A stretch of DNA of 64,000 bases. It comes from Cytophagaceae bacterium. Its GTDB lineage: Bacteria; Bacteroidota; Bacteroidia; Cytophagales; Spirosomataceae. Location: NCBI GenBank assembly GCA_005791165.1, contig SXXW01000020.1, forward strand, positions 61,007-125,006, given 5' to 3'. Position numbers and translations under genes: made by a program. Shown one piece after another: positions 7,492 through 16,220 of this stretch (within the stretch, counting starts at the first letter, position 1; the number at the start of each line of letters is the position of its first letter). The notes beneath the pieces were generated by a model. That model was not told the DNA's origin, ran no database searches, and was given only the letters and a program-made list of their open reading frames with translations.

Positions 7492-9246
7492 TTAAAGATT
7501 GGATTTTTTACGTTCGCTAATAATGTATTCAGAGGTGCGTAGCGATAAAGCCAAAATGGTCCAAGTGGCATTTTTGTCTCCTTGTGAAACGAAAGGAGAT
7601 GCATCTGCTAAGAATAAGTTCTTAACATCATGCGCTTGGCAATTGGAATTAACGACCGAACTTTTAGGATCATTTCCCATTCGAGCGGTTCCCACTTCAT
7701 GAATAATTCTTCCTGGATCTTCTAGGCCATAGTTTTTATCTGCCCCTGGTTTTGGTCCAAGCGGTTGGCCCCCTAATTCATGAATGATTTGCTCAAAAGT
7801 CTCATGCATATGCTTGGCTTGCTTGATCTCATAATCACTCCATTTGTAGTGGAAGCGCAAAACAGGTATCCCATATTTATCCACCGTATTGGGGTCAATT
7901 TCACAGTAATTATCTTCACGAGGGACAGGTTCGCCACGGCCCGCAAAACTAATATAAGAACCATAGAAACGTCTAAAATCCTCTTTCAAAGTAGCGCCAT
8001 ATCCACCAGCAGCCATTTCTATACCTTCGCGTGTTCTCGCATATTTACCATTGATTCCTTCGATTCCCCAGCCAAAACCGTAGGTCGGCATGCCCATTCC
8101 TCCTCCATATTCAATGTGATACCCACGAGGAAAATCTAATTTTTTGTTATCCAACCACCATGGAGTATATACGTGCAATCCACTGACTCCGTCTTCATTA
8201 TATGTTTTTCGATCAAATAAACTTGGGATAATGGCAGACCTAGATGCCCCCGTAGAATCGTTGATGTATTTACCAACCACTCCACTCGAATTTGCGATGC
8301 CTTCTGGAAAACGTGAACTTTTTGAGTTTAATAATAAACGAGCTGTTTCTCCCGAACTTGCTGCTAGGATGACAATTTTACCTCGAACCGAATACTCGCC
8401 CATGGTTCCTGTATGTACATAAGAAACGCCGGTGGCTAAACCCGTTGCTTGGTCCGTCATGACCTCTCTTGCCATCGCAAAAGGCAATAATGTTAAATTT
8501 CCTGTAGCTAAAGCGGGTTTAACATGAACAGATGAAGATGAATAATCGGCATATGCCTGACAGGCGCGTCCGCATTGTCCACAATAAAAACACGAACCCC
8601 TTTCGGAGTTGATGGGTTTTGTTAAGATGGATTTCCGAGAAGGTATCGTGGGAATTCCTAAGGCTTTATTGGCCTTCAGCAACATTAATTCATGTAACCT
8701 TGGCTTTGGCGGTGGTAAGAAAATACCATCGGGTTCATTTCTAAGACCTTCCACACTACCAAAAATCCCTACTTCTCGGTCTACCCGATCATAATATGGC
8801 TTTAGATCATCATAGCCGATGGGCCAGTCGTCTCCTAAACCATCAATACTTTTTCTTTTAAAATCATCCGGACCAAAACGTAAAGAGATTCTACCCCAGT
8901 GATTCGTTCTTCCGCCAACCATTCGAGACCTAAACCAGTCAAATTTGGTACCATTTTTACGCGTATAGGGCTCACCGTCAATTTCCCAACCGCCATATGC
9001 TGCATCAAAATCACCAAATGCACGAACAGTATTAGCTCCTCTTCGTGGCGATTCGTAAGGCCATTTCATTTGAGTGATATTTTTAGGATCGGCAGGATCA
9101 TAGGGTTGACCAGCTTCTAATAGACAAACTTTGGCACCCGCTTTAGCTAACGTATATGCGGCCATTCCACCACCCGCTCCTGAACCTACAATCACTACGT
9201 CGAATACCGTTTGTTGGGATTTTATGTAAATACTATCGTTAATCAT
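7492..9246 (-). CDS. GMC family FAD-dependent oxidoreductase
   Basis: A 584-residue flavoenzyme. The FAD Rossmann motif GSGAGGGMAAYTLAKAGAKVCLLEAG is at about residues 21-46, a GMC N-domain follows (VGGRTNHWGRISLRF), and the C-domain carries HEVGTARMG (about 514-522) with the His of the GMC active-site pair. A four-cysteine cluster CFYCGQCGRAC lies at about 217-227. Related dehydrogenases of bacterial sugar/polyol type often act with a small subunit and a cytochrome; neither is encoded next to this gene. No signal peptide is present. It probably oxidises a sugar or alcohol; substrate unknown. It precedes and is probably co-transcribed with the GDPD gene. Confidence 0.9.
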   Translation of the reverse strand: MINDSIYIKSQQTVFDVVIVGSGAGGGMAAYTLAKAGAKVCLLEAGQPYDPADPKNITQMKWPYESPRRGANTVRAFGDFDAAYGGWEIDGEPYTRKNGTKFDWFRSRMVGGRTNHWGRISLRFGPDDFKRKSIDGLGDDWPIGYDDLKPYYDRVDREVGIFGSVEGLRNEPDGIFLPPPKPRLHELMLLKANKALGIPTIPSRKSILTKPINSERGSCFYCGQCGRACQAYADYSSSSVHVKPALATGNLTLLPFAMAREVMTDQATGLATGVSYVHTGTMGEYSVRGKIVILAASSGETARLLLNSKSSRFPEGIANSSGVVGKYINDSTGASRSAIIPSLFDRKTYNEDGVSGLHVYTPWWLDNKKLDFPRGYHIEYGGGMGMPTYGFGWGIEGINGKYARTREGIEMAAGGYGATLKEDFRRFYGSYISFAGRGEPVPREDNYCEIDPNTVDKYGIPVLRFHYKWSDYEIKQAKHMHETFEQIIHELGGQPLGPKPGADKNYGLEDPGRIIHEVGTARMGNDPKSSVVNSNCQAHDVKNLFLADASPFVSQGDKNATWTILALSLRTSEYIISERKKSNL

Positions 9247-9436
9247 ATTGTTGTTTAGAGATTTTGTATCGAGTTCAAAACTAAAAATTTATTGCTTGAT
9301 ATAAAAATTTAATTTAATGCAAACTACTTAATTATTTTGGGCATTTAATAAATATTCTAGCATGATTGTTTGAAATAAATGGCTTTTTTTTTTAATTTAA
9401 AATAATATTAACGAACCTATTTTTATAAACATACAC

Positions 9437-10789
9437 ATGATACTTTCTCGTTTTCGTTTCGTGAGCTTTCTCGCTCTCATTCTTTTTATTTCCACTGAAG
9501 GATTTGCTCAAAATAAATTATCGCCAGAAAAGGCGTTAAAAATTTATATTTCCAATGGAGATGCCACCTATTCTTGGGTAATTAAGGATTCTACCAAGCT
9601 AGGTAGCTCCATGGCGTACCAATTAGTTTTAACATCTCAAAAGTGGCATAATATCACTTGGCGTCACCAATTGACCATTGTCGTTCCTGCGACGATCAAA
9701 TATGATGGGGCCATGTTATTTATTACGGGCGGTTCTAATAAAAATGAACAACCGAATTGGAGTACGGATGATAATATGTGGCCCATTTTAGCGGCTATTG
9801 CTTCTAAAAATAAAGCGATTGTGGCTTTAATTAAGCAAGTGCCTAACCAACCGCTTTTTGATGGGAAAACAGAAGACGAATTGATTTCGTATACGTTGCA
9901 TCAGTTTAAGCAGGATAAAGATTATTCTTGGCCACTTTTATTTCCAATGGTTAAAACAGCCGTTCGATCGATGGACGCGATCCAAGAGTTTTCAAGTAAA
10001 AAATTACATCACACGATTAATAATTTTGTTATTTCAGGTGCGTCAAAAAGAGGTTGGACTACTTGGTTATCCAATGCCATCGATGACAAACGCGTGAAGG
10101 CGATTGGCCCTATGGTGATTGATATGTTGAACATGCCTAAATCATTAAGCTATCAGTTGGAGACCTACGGTGAGTATAGCATTCAAATCGAGGATTACGT
10201 AAAACTAGGTATTCCACAGGGTGCAGATACCCCAGACGGAAAAGCCATTACGACCATGGTGGATCCTTACTCGTATCGGGATAAAATGACGATTCCTAAA
10301 ATTATTTTTATTGGGACCAATGATGAATATTGGACGGCTGATGCGATCAAACATTATTACGATAAGATTCCTGGTAAAAATTTAATTCATTATGTACCCA
10401 ATGTAGGTCATAATTTGGGAGGTGGAAAGCAAGCCCTTGAGGCGTTAAGTGCCTTTTTTGGCCTAACATTGCAGGACAAGGAATACCCTGTTTGTACTTG
10501 GAATGTGGTTAAAGGAAAAGAAGGTTTTGAACTGACCGTGAATGCCGCCCCTGGAGATTTACAAGATGCCGCTATTTGGGGCACGACTTCAGCGGATCGT
10601 GATTTCCGCAATAATTTATGGTTGACGCGACGTGTAAAACCCGAAGGTTCCGTAGTAAAATACACCATTCCTTACACCAAAAAAGGTTTCCAAGCCTTTT
10701 ATATGGATTTGAAATATAAAGATCCGAACGGTGGTAGCTATACTGTAAGCACCCGCGTATTTACAACGAATACCAAAGAGGTTCTGTAG
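9437..10789 (+). CDS. PhoPQ-activated pathogenicity-related (PqaA-like) alpha/beta hydrolase
   Basis: A 450-residue secreted protein with a signal peptide ending near EGFAQ (about 25). YISNGDATYSWVIKDS and GGSNKNEQPNW are typical of the PhoPQ_related family. The hydrolase core shows a nucleophile elbow GASKRGWTTW (Ser about 207), a downstream GTNDEYW and VGHNLGGG, giving a plausible Ser-Asp-His triad. The biochemical role of this family is not established; the name comes from Salmonella PqaA. The TAG stop lies inside a GC-rich palindrome that probably acts as terminator. Divergent from the GMC gene across 190 bp. Confidence 0.85.
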   Translation: MILSRFRFVSFLALILFISTEGFAQNKLSPEKALKIYISNGDATYSWVIKDSTKLGSSMAYQLVLTSQKWHNITWRHQLTIVVPATIKYDGAMLFITGGSNKNEQPNWSTDDNMWPILAAIASKNKAIVALIKQVPNQPLFDGKTEDELISYTLHQFKQDKDYSWPLLFPMVKTAVRSMDAIQEFSSKKLHHTINNFVISGASKRGWTTWLSNAIDDKRVKAIGPMVIDMLNMPKSLSYQLETYGEYSIQIEDYVKLGIPQGADTPDGKAITTMVDPYSYRDKMTIPKIIFIGTNDEYWTADAIKHYYDKIPGKNLIHYVPNVGHNLGGGKQALEALSAFFGLTLQDKEYPVCTWNVVKGKEGFELTVNAAPGDLQDAAIWGTTSADRDFRNNLWLTRRVKPEGSVVKYTIPYTKKGFQAFYMDLKYKDPNGGSYTVSTRVFTTNTKEVL

Positions 10790-10812
10790 GGGACGGGTTT
10801 ACCCCGCCCCTA
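10787..10812 (+). terminator. GC-rich palindrome overlapping the stop codon of the PqaA-like gene
   Basis: TAGGGGACGGG and CCCCGCCCCTA form a hairpin with a TTTA loop and a small internal mismatch. The TAG stop codon is the first triplet of the palindrome. Downstream 10816-10853 holds degenerate short repeats containing GGTAA. There is no strong T-tract, so termination is likely but not certain. The form resembles dispersed palindromic repeats. Confidence 0.55.
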
Positions 10813-10879
10813 ATTTAAGTAACAGGTAAAAAGTAATAGGTAATTGGTAAAATTTATTTAAACTAAACCTTTATTAACT

Positions 10880-11740
10880 ATGCAAGCAAGTTTTTTATCA
10901 GTGGTTTTATTGCCACTGGCCCTCGCCGTCATCATGATGGGCTTGGGCCTATCCCTCAGAATAGATGATTTTAAACGAGTTCTCGTTTTCCCTAAAGCAG
11001 TATTGATCGGTCTTTTATGTCAAATGATTCTTTTGCCTATCATATGTTATTTCATCGCTTCTGGTTTTGGACTTTCTCCTGAATTAGCGGTGGGCTTAAT
11101 GCTGCTTTCGGCTTCACCTGGAGGGCCAACGGCCAATCTGTATTCCCATATTGCGAAAGGGGATGTAGCTCTAAATGTTACATTAACAGCAATCAATAGC
11201 CTGATTTCTGTATTCTCTATTACCTTCATTGTTAATTTTGCCATGGCTAGTTTTATGCAATCAGACCAAGCCATTCCCTTGCAATTTAAAAAAGTAGTCG
11301 AAGTTTGTGTAGTCGTTTTAGGACCAGTTTCCATCGGAATGATGATTCGTGCTTATGCCAGCAACTTCGCTGAAAAATTAAGTAAGCCAGTCAAAATAGC
11401 TTCTGCTTCTTTTTTAGTGCTCGTCATTGTATTGACCATAATTAAAGAAAAATCGCACATTGTCCAAGACTTTCAGATAGTCGGTTTTCCTACATTATTG
11501 TTAAACGTGCTTAGCATGGCTATCGGGTATTACGTTCCGCGTTTATTTAATTTGGCCAAAAGTCAGGCCATTGCCATCGGAATGGAAATAGGCATTCACA
11601 ATGGAACTTTAGCGATTTTTATCGCCTTAAGTGTCATAGGAAATAGTTCCATGAGTATTCCTGCTTTAATTTATAGTTTGATTATGTTTTTTACGGCCGC
11701 TATTTTTGGGTATTTGGTCAATATGAAAAACCAAAATTAA
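10880..11740 (+). CDS. Bile acid:sodium symporter family transporter
   Basis: A 286-residue integral membrane protein with about nine hydrophobic segments. The family signature LMLLSASPGGPTANLYSHIAKGDVALN (about 72-98) contains the Na+-site region, and MEIGIHNGTLAIFIAL is the second half-repeat signature. Bacterial members carry organic acids such as pantoate or keto acids as well as bile acids, so the substrate cannot be inferred from the family. It follows the PqaA-like gene by 90 bp and is closed by a strong bidirectional terminator. Confidence 0.88.
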   Translation: MQASFLSVVLLPLALAVIMMGLGLSLRIDDFKRVLVFPKAVLIGLLCQMILLPIICYFIASGFGLSPELAVGLMLLSASPGGPTANLYSHIAKGDVALNVTLTAINSLISVFSITFIVNFAMASFMQSDQAIPLQFKKVVEVCVVVLGPVSIGMMIRAYASNFAEKLSKPVKIASASFLVLVIVLTIIKEKSHIVQDFQIVGFPTLLLNVLSMAIGYYVPRLFNLAKSQAIAIGMEIGIHNGTLAIFIALSVIGNSSMSIPALIYSLIMFFTAAIFGYLVNMKNQN

Positions 11741-11780
11741 AAGATTCCCTAAAGCATCTTTAACTAACGTGCATAAACAA

Positions 11781-11809
11781 AAAGACCGAAGATTATTTCT
11801 TCGGTCTTT
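11781..11809. terminator. Bidirectional intrinsic terminator
   Basis: A perfect 12-bp stem AAAGACCGAAGA / TCTTCGGTCTTT with a 5-nt loop. It is flanked by A-rich sequence on one side and T-rich on the other, between two converging genes (ends at 11740 and 11814). Confidence 0.88.
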
Positions 11810-11813
11810 TCAA

Positions 11814-12947
11814 TTAAACTCTTAAGAAGATATTTTTCTTATATAAAACATACAGGAATGTCCATTTGATACCGGTATAGCAAATGGCTAAGGCTACGGC
11901 GTTAAAGGGATCCCCGATCAACTGCCCTAACCAATGAAACATTCCGTCAGTCGCATATTCCCAGTCAATGATCATGCCAGACAAATAAATTAAAATAGAA
12001 TTCATTCCAATGATGCGGAAGAAAAAGGCCCATTTTTGATGTCCTTTAACGTCAATGATGTAATAAAAGATCGAAAGTAGGACTAAGCTTATTCCACCCA
12101 CCAGCATCACAAATGAACTCGACCATAGGTTTTTATTAATGGGGAAATCAAGATTCCAAACTAAAGCGATCGCAATAAAAATCACCCCCAGGATTGCCAT
12201 TTTTTTCGTTTTGGCTATCCCATCGCTAGGATCATTTTTAAGGAAATTTCCAGTGAGGATTCCCAGTAAGCCAGTAGAGATAGCTGGTATCGTCGAAAAA
12301 AGACCTTCTGGATCATGAATTCCTCTATGTAATTTTCCTGGCATCCAAGTGCGATCTAAATAGGAAGCGAAATTACCTGCTTCTGTTAAGTCGCCCGCCA
12401 TAAAGCCCGGCGCGGCATTAAACTTAAGCGCTAAATAATAACTGATAATAATTCCTGCAAACCAAATGAACTGAGTGATTTGTTTTTGGGTATATAAAAA
12501 GATGATATTAGCAAACATATAGCCTAGACCGATACGCCCAAGCACGCTTCCAAAACGAATTTCTTCCAGCGGTTTAAATTCTAGTCCATTGTTGTAAATA
12601 ATTCCTAGAATGACCAAGATTAAACCCCTCTTGATTACTTTTTGTAATAATTGTTCTCTTGATTTTCCTTTTTCTAACTCTTTGCCTAATGAATAGGGAG
12701 TGGCCACACCTGCCATAAAAAGAAATAGTGGAAAGATCAGGTCATTAAACGTAAACCCGTTCCACTCAGGATGTTCTAATTGGTTCGAAATGAATCCCCA
12801 AAATGGCGATCCGGTCGCTTTGTATAAAAATTTAAATATTTCTTCTGCGCCCATGATCCAAAGCATATCAAATCCGCGAAGTGCATCTAAGGATTGAAGG
12901 CGTTGAGCGATAGGAGAACTTTCCAGGGCAGAGCTTGTTATTTTCAT
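11814..12947 (-). CDS. DUF5009/HGSNAT-like multispanning acyltransferase
   Basis: A 377-residue membrane protein with about ten helices. The N-terminal RLQSLDALRGFDMLWIMG and WNGFTFNDLIFPLFLFMAGVA are the hallmark of the DUF5009/heparan-alpha-glucosaminide N-acetyltransferase (HGSNAT)-like group. The human enzyme acetylates terminal glucosamine across a membrane using acetyl-CoA. Bacteroidota homologues are common near glycan-degradation genes, but few have a tested function. A role in acylating amino sugars is inferred only. It lies 65 bp downstream of the MFS transporter on the same strand and may be co-transcribed with it. Confidence 0.82.
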   Translation of the reverse strand: MKITSSALESSPIAQRLQSLDALRGFDMLWIMGAEEIFKFLYKATGSPFWGFISNQLEHPEWNGFTFNDLIFPLFLFMAGVATPYSLGKELEKGKSREQLLQKVIKRGLILVILGIIYNNGLEFKPLEEIRFGSVLGRIGLGYMFANIIFLYTQKQITQFIWFAGIIISYYLALKFNAAPGFMAGDLTEAGNFASYLDRTWMPGKLHRGIHDPEGLFSTIPAISTGLLGILTGNFLKNDPSDGIAKTKKMAILGVIFIAIALVWNLDFPINKNLWSSSFVMLVGGISLVLLSIFYYIIDVKGHQKWAFFFRIIGMNSILIYLSGMIIDWEYATDGMFHWLGQLIGDPFNAVALAICYTGIKWTFLYVLYKKNIFLRV

Positions 12948-13012
12948 AGGTTTTGATTAACCGCTAAATATATAAATAAATTAGTTTTCCCACTCAATAG
13001 TATGATTAAATG

Positions 13013-14254
13013 CTATAAAGTAATTTTCTTAGTGGGGTCGATACGCAGCCATAAAAATCCGCCTAGGATGACGATGCAGCCGATGATTCTGACGGGGATA
13101 TCCCAACTTCCTGTCGCCGCAAGGATGTAGCCAAAAGCGATGGACATGATGGTGGAGCCCAACTGCCCCGCCATCCCCATAGCTCCCGCCACTGCACCGG
13201 CGTTTTGTCCACCTATGTCGGAGGAGGTAGCCCAAGAAACGGGTAAGGTAAAATCTTTAAATGCCAAGCCAAATGCCAAAACGACAATCGACGTAGTGGT
13301 ATCCGGAATGAAGGTGGCCGTCAACATGCACAGGCCAGACATGACTAAGCCAAACATGCCCACCGCTCTTCGGCCCCATTTTAGGCCTCGTTTTTTAGTG
13401 ATATAATCGGACGAAAATCCGCCGATAAAACAGCCGACAGGCCCTAAAATAAATGGGAGAGAAGCTAAAAATGCAATTTGGGTGTCGTCGATTCCTCGGC
13501 CATTTTTCAGGTATTTGGGCATCCACGAAAGATAAAAATAGGCGCCATAAAGTAAGCAATGGTACATCCCCATGAGTGACCAAATATTGGGATCTTTTAA
13601 GATTTTTAACACAATGGAAAAGCTATCGCCTCCCGATTTCAACTCACGTCCCTGTTCAATGTGCGCTATTTCTTTTTCGGAAATATGAGGCATATCGCGG
13701 GGTTCATCTTTAAACCAAAGGCCCCAAAATGCTGCCCAAATTATTCCTAAAACACCAAAAGCGTAAAACACATAGCGCCAACCATACGTTTGCATGATGA
13801 AGAGGGATAGGAAGGGAGCTAAAGCGGCACCGATTCGACTAGCGATCCAAATAAATGATTGCGCTCGACCTGTTTCTGACTTGGGGAACCAACGAGAAAT
13901 TACGATGGTGGCGTTTGGATAGGCTCCAGCTTCTCCGATCCCAAACAGAAATCGGATGATAAATAACATGGTAAAGGTGCTTGAAAAACCTGTTAATATG
14001 GTAAATACTGACCAAGATAGTACGATTCTAAAGAGTATAGATTTGGGTCCTTTTCGGTCACCCCATAAACCCACCGGTATTTCAAATAGGCCATAGGCAA
14101 AAGCAAAAGACCCTAAAATCCAACCGAATTCTTTTTCTGACAAATTAAGCTCTTGGGTGATGGCGCTACCCGTGATGGAGATTGACGTTCTGTCTAAATA
14201 GGTGATGATGGAAAAAAGTGCCATGACGAATAGCACCCAATATCTTTTATTCAT
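13013..14254 (-). CDS. MFS transporter, anion:cation symporter (ACS/hexuronate) type
   Basis: A 413-residue carrier with 12 predicted helices. YLDRTSISITGSAITQELNLSEKEFGWILGSFAFAYGLFEIPVGLWGDRKG is typical of the ACS family (ExuT, GudP and relatives), including the conserved GxxxDRKG loop. Best-studied members import hexuronates, glucarate or similar sugar acids with protons. Here it pairs with the HGSNAT-like gene downstream. A large inverted repeat lies 37-79 bp upstream of the start and could be an operator or 5'-UTR hairpin. The substrate is inferred from family only. Confidence 0.88.
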   Translation of the reverse strand: MNKRYWVLFVMALFSIITYLDRTSISITGSAITQELNLSEKEFGWILGSFAFAYGLFEIPVGLWGDRKGPKSILFRIVLSWSVFTILTGFSSTFTMLFIIRFLFGIGEAGAYPNATIVISRWFPKSETGRAQSFIWIASRIGAALAPFLSLFIMQTYGWRYVFYAFGVLGIIWAAFWGLWFKDEPRDMPHISEKEIAHIEQGRELKSGGDSFSIVLKILKDPNIWSLMGMYHCLLYGAYFYLSWMPKYLKNGRGIDDTQIAFLASLPFILGPVGCFIGGFSSDYITKKRGLKWGRRAVGMFGLVMSGLCMLTATFIPDTTTSIVVLAFGLAFKDFTLPVSWATSSDIGGQNAGAVAGAMGMAGQLGSTIMSIAFGYILAATGSWDIPVRIIGCIVILGGFLWLRIDPTKKITL

Positions 14255-14290
14255 GTAAATTGGCTTATCGGAAAATTAATTTATTTTTTT

Positions 14291-14333
14291 TCGTCTTTAG
14301 CTTTAAAAATTTGAAAATTTTTAAAGCTGACGA
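14291..14333. repeat. Long imperfect inverted repeat upstream of the MFS gene
   Basis: Arms AGCTTTAAAAATT (14299-14311) and AATTTTTAAAGCT (14316-14328) are perfect over 13 bp around TGAA. The stem is extended by TCGTC/GACGA after a 3-nt bulge. There is no T-tract after it in either direction, so it is not a standard terminator. It could be an operator or a leader hairpin. The rest of the 295-bp gap between the MFS and sigma-factor genes holds no recognisable feature. Confidence 0.5.
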
Positions 14334-14549
14334 AGGTACAGAAAAATAGATAATTATATTGCCTTTATTGACTAGCTTATTGATCATTTTAACCGATGAT
14401 CAAGGGTATCATGATTTGCCCTAGGTAAAACGGTTTTTGGAGAGATATAATCAGGTATCCAATATTTAAATGAAAATATTTTAATTTTATTTAGGGTTAT
14501 TTCAATGTTATACGACTATAGCTTACAAACAAAAATTAATTAATCCCAA

Positions 14550-15107
14550 ATGAATTTCAAAGGGCTTGAAGATCATCTATTGGTTTTAGGTTTAAATCAG
14601 TCGCATTCCGCGGCCTTTGAAGAAATTTATTCAAGATACTGGTTTAAAATTTATAGAATTGCCTTTAATCAAACAGGAAATAAGGAAGAGGCTGAGGAGC
14701 TTGTACAAGATGTTTTTTTGAGTATTTGGAATAGAAGAGAGACCATTGTTATTAATAATTTGGATTTGTATTTAGTCATTTCCATCAAAAATAAAGTATA
14801 CGATTTAATACGTTCTAAAATCAATTTCCGCAAATATCAAGAGCATATTATTTTAAAGGAGATCGATTTTCATTTTAATACAGATGAAATTGTCAATTAC
14901 ACGGAATTGACTGATGCCGTTGAAAAAGTACTTTCGTTATTGCCTGAAAAAAGTGTTCATATATTCAAAAAAAGTCGGTTCGAAAATATGAATACAAAGG
15001 AAATTGCGCTTCAAATGAAATTGAGTGAAAAGGCTGTAGAATACCATATAACTAAATCCCTAAAGTTTCTAAAAGAAAATTTAAAAGATTATTCACGTTT
15101 AAATTAG
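14550..15107 (+). CDS. ECF RNA polymerase sigma factor (sigma-70 family, PUL type)
   Basis: A 185-residue ECF sigma. Region 2 (AFEEIYSRYWFKIYRIAFNQTGNKEEAEELVQDVFLSIW, about 22-62) carries the -10 recognition helix. Region 4 (LPEKSVHIFKKSRFENMNTKEIALQMKLSEKAVEYHITKSLKFLK, about 130-175) carries the HTH for the -35. It sits 10 bp before a FecR anti-sigma and upstream of SusC with an STN domain, the standard trans-envelope signalling arrangement. It should activate the susCD-sulfatase genes when substrate is bound outside. Confidence 0.93.
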   Translation: MNFKGLEDHLLVLGLNQSHSAAFEEIYSRYWFKIYRIAFNQTGNKEEAEELVQDVFLSIWNRRETIVINNLDLYLVISIKNKVYDLIRSKINFRKYQEHIILKEIDFHFNTDEIVNYTELTDAVEKVLSLLPEKSVHIFKKSRFENMNTKEIALQMKLSEKAVEYHITKSLKFLKENLKDYSRLN

Positions 15108-15117
15108 GTCAATTTTT

Positions 15118-16110
15118 ATGACAAAACAGGAATTTAATTTACTGTCGAATAAATACCTCCAATGCATGTGCTCGGTGGAGGAAGAATTGTTACTACTAGA
15201 ATGGAGTGAAAAATTAGATAAGGAAAATCAACTAAAAATTTCTTCAAGTGAAAAGGAGGAAATAAGGGGTAGGATCTTGAGAAATATTCATTCAAAAATC
15301 CCTAATAAGCATTTTTCAAAAATCACTAAAATTGGCATAGGTATTGTAGCAAGTTTAGCTGCATGTTTATTACTTGTATTTTTATTAAATGTTCGAACAA
15401 CTGAAATTTCAGATTCTAAGTCAGTTAGCGCATCAGGAATGGAGATGAAAAACATGACTTTAGTAGATCAAAAAATTTTATTAAAAGATGGTTCTTTAGT
15501 CATTCTAAAGCCAAAAAGTAGCATCATTTATGGGAAAGATTTTAACATCAAAAAAAGAGAAGTCTTTTTAATTGGCCAAGCATTTTTTAAAGTTAAACGA
15601 AATGTTACCAAGCCATTTGCCGTGCATTCAGGTGATTTAAATACGGAAGTATTAGGAACTAGTTTCTGGGTAAAATCAAATACAAGGAACAATCAAATAG
15701 AAGTTTCAGTCACAAGCGGTAAAGTCTCCGTATATTCTAATAAAGTAAGTGATAACAACAATTTAAATGGGGTTATTTTAACCAGAAATCAAAAGGTTGT
15801 CTTTGATATTGTATCCAAGACGATTAATCCCACTATAGTGGATAATCCTTTGCCAATTCTGACTCCGGATTTTTCCAAGGGGCAACTTATTTTCCAAGCA
15901 ACTCCACTTCAATCTGTATTGTCAACGATGTCAAAACACTATGGGGTAGAAATAATTTTAACTAATCCTAAATCGAATGATTGTCAAATCACGGCGGATT
16001 TAAATGGATTAACAATGTTTACCCAATTAGATTTGATCTGTAAATCTATCGCAGCTACCTATGAAAAACGTGGGACTGTCATTTTTATAACTGGAGAAGG
16101 ATGTAATTAA
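15118..16110 (+). CDS. FecR-family anti-sigma factor
   Basis: A 330-residue single-pass protein. It has a cytoplasmic N-terminal sigma-binding region (about 1-65), a membrane helix (IGIGIVASLAACLLLVFLLNV, about 73-93), a periplasmic FecR domain (about 120-215, with KDGSLVILKPKSSIIYGKDF and VLGTSFWVK) and a C-terminal DUF4974/STN-like domain (about 250-325, FQATPLQSVLSTMSKHYGVEI). It would hold the ECF sigma until signalled by the STN domain of SusC. It is co-transcribed with the sigma gene (10-bp gap). Confidence 0.92.
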   Translation: MTKQEFNLLSNKYLQCMCSVEEELLLLEWSEKLDKENQLKISSSEKEEIRGRILRNIHSKIPNKHFSKITKIGIGIVASLAACLLLVFLLNVRTTEISDSKSVSASGMEMKNMTLVDQKILLKDGSLVILKPKSSIIYGKDFNIKKREVFLIGQAFFKVKRNVTKPFAVHSGDLNTEVLGTSFWVKSNTRNNQIEVSVTSGKVSVYSNKVSDNNNLNGVILTRNQKVVFDIVSKTINPTIVDNPLPILTPDFSKGQLIFQATPLQSVLSTMSKHYGVEIILTNPKSNDCQITADLNGLTMFTQLDLICKSIAATYEKRGTVIFITGEGCN

Positions 16111-16116
16111 AAAAAA

Positions 16117-16141
16117 CAGAAAGGAGAAATACTCCTTTCTG
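16117..16141 (+). terminator. Hairpin after the fecR gene
   Basis: A perfect 10-bp stem CAGAAAGGAG / CTCCTTTCTG with a 5-nt loop, just after the stop. It is preceded by an A-tract but not followed by a T-tract. It may be a partial terminator or attenuator separating sigma/anti-sigma from susC. Confidence 0.55.
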
Positions 16142-16150
16142 CCCATAAAA

Positions 16151-16184
16151 TAACCCGTGACAAACGCCAATCTGAGGCGGGTTA
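16151..16184 (+). promoter_or_regulatory. Second hairpin in the fecR-susC gap
   Basis: TAACCCG (16151-16157) pairs with CGGGTTA (16178-16184) around a 20-nt loop. It lies 36 bp before the susC start. It may be part of the susC leader and modulate its expression; no known riboswitch fold is recognised. Confidence 0.3.
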
Positions 16185-16220
16185 AATGTTTCAAAATGTT
16201 AATTTAAAACTTGTAAATCT

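Noticed and set aside
10816..10853. GGTAA-containing short repeats after the PqaA-like gene
   Set aside because: They are short and irregular and could arise by chance in AT-rich spacer; no function is supported.
13029..13406. Frames overlapping the 3' part of the MFS gene
   Set aside because: They are His/Arg- or Pro/Ala-rich shadows of a conserved membrane-protein gene.
14291..14333. Intrinsic terminator for the sigma-factor side or MFS side
   Set aside because: No T-tract follows the hairpin in either transcription direction; the T-run precedes it on the plus strand.
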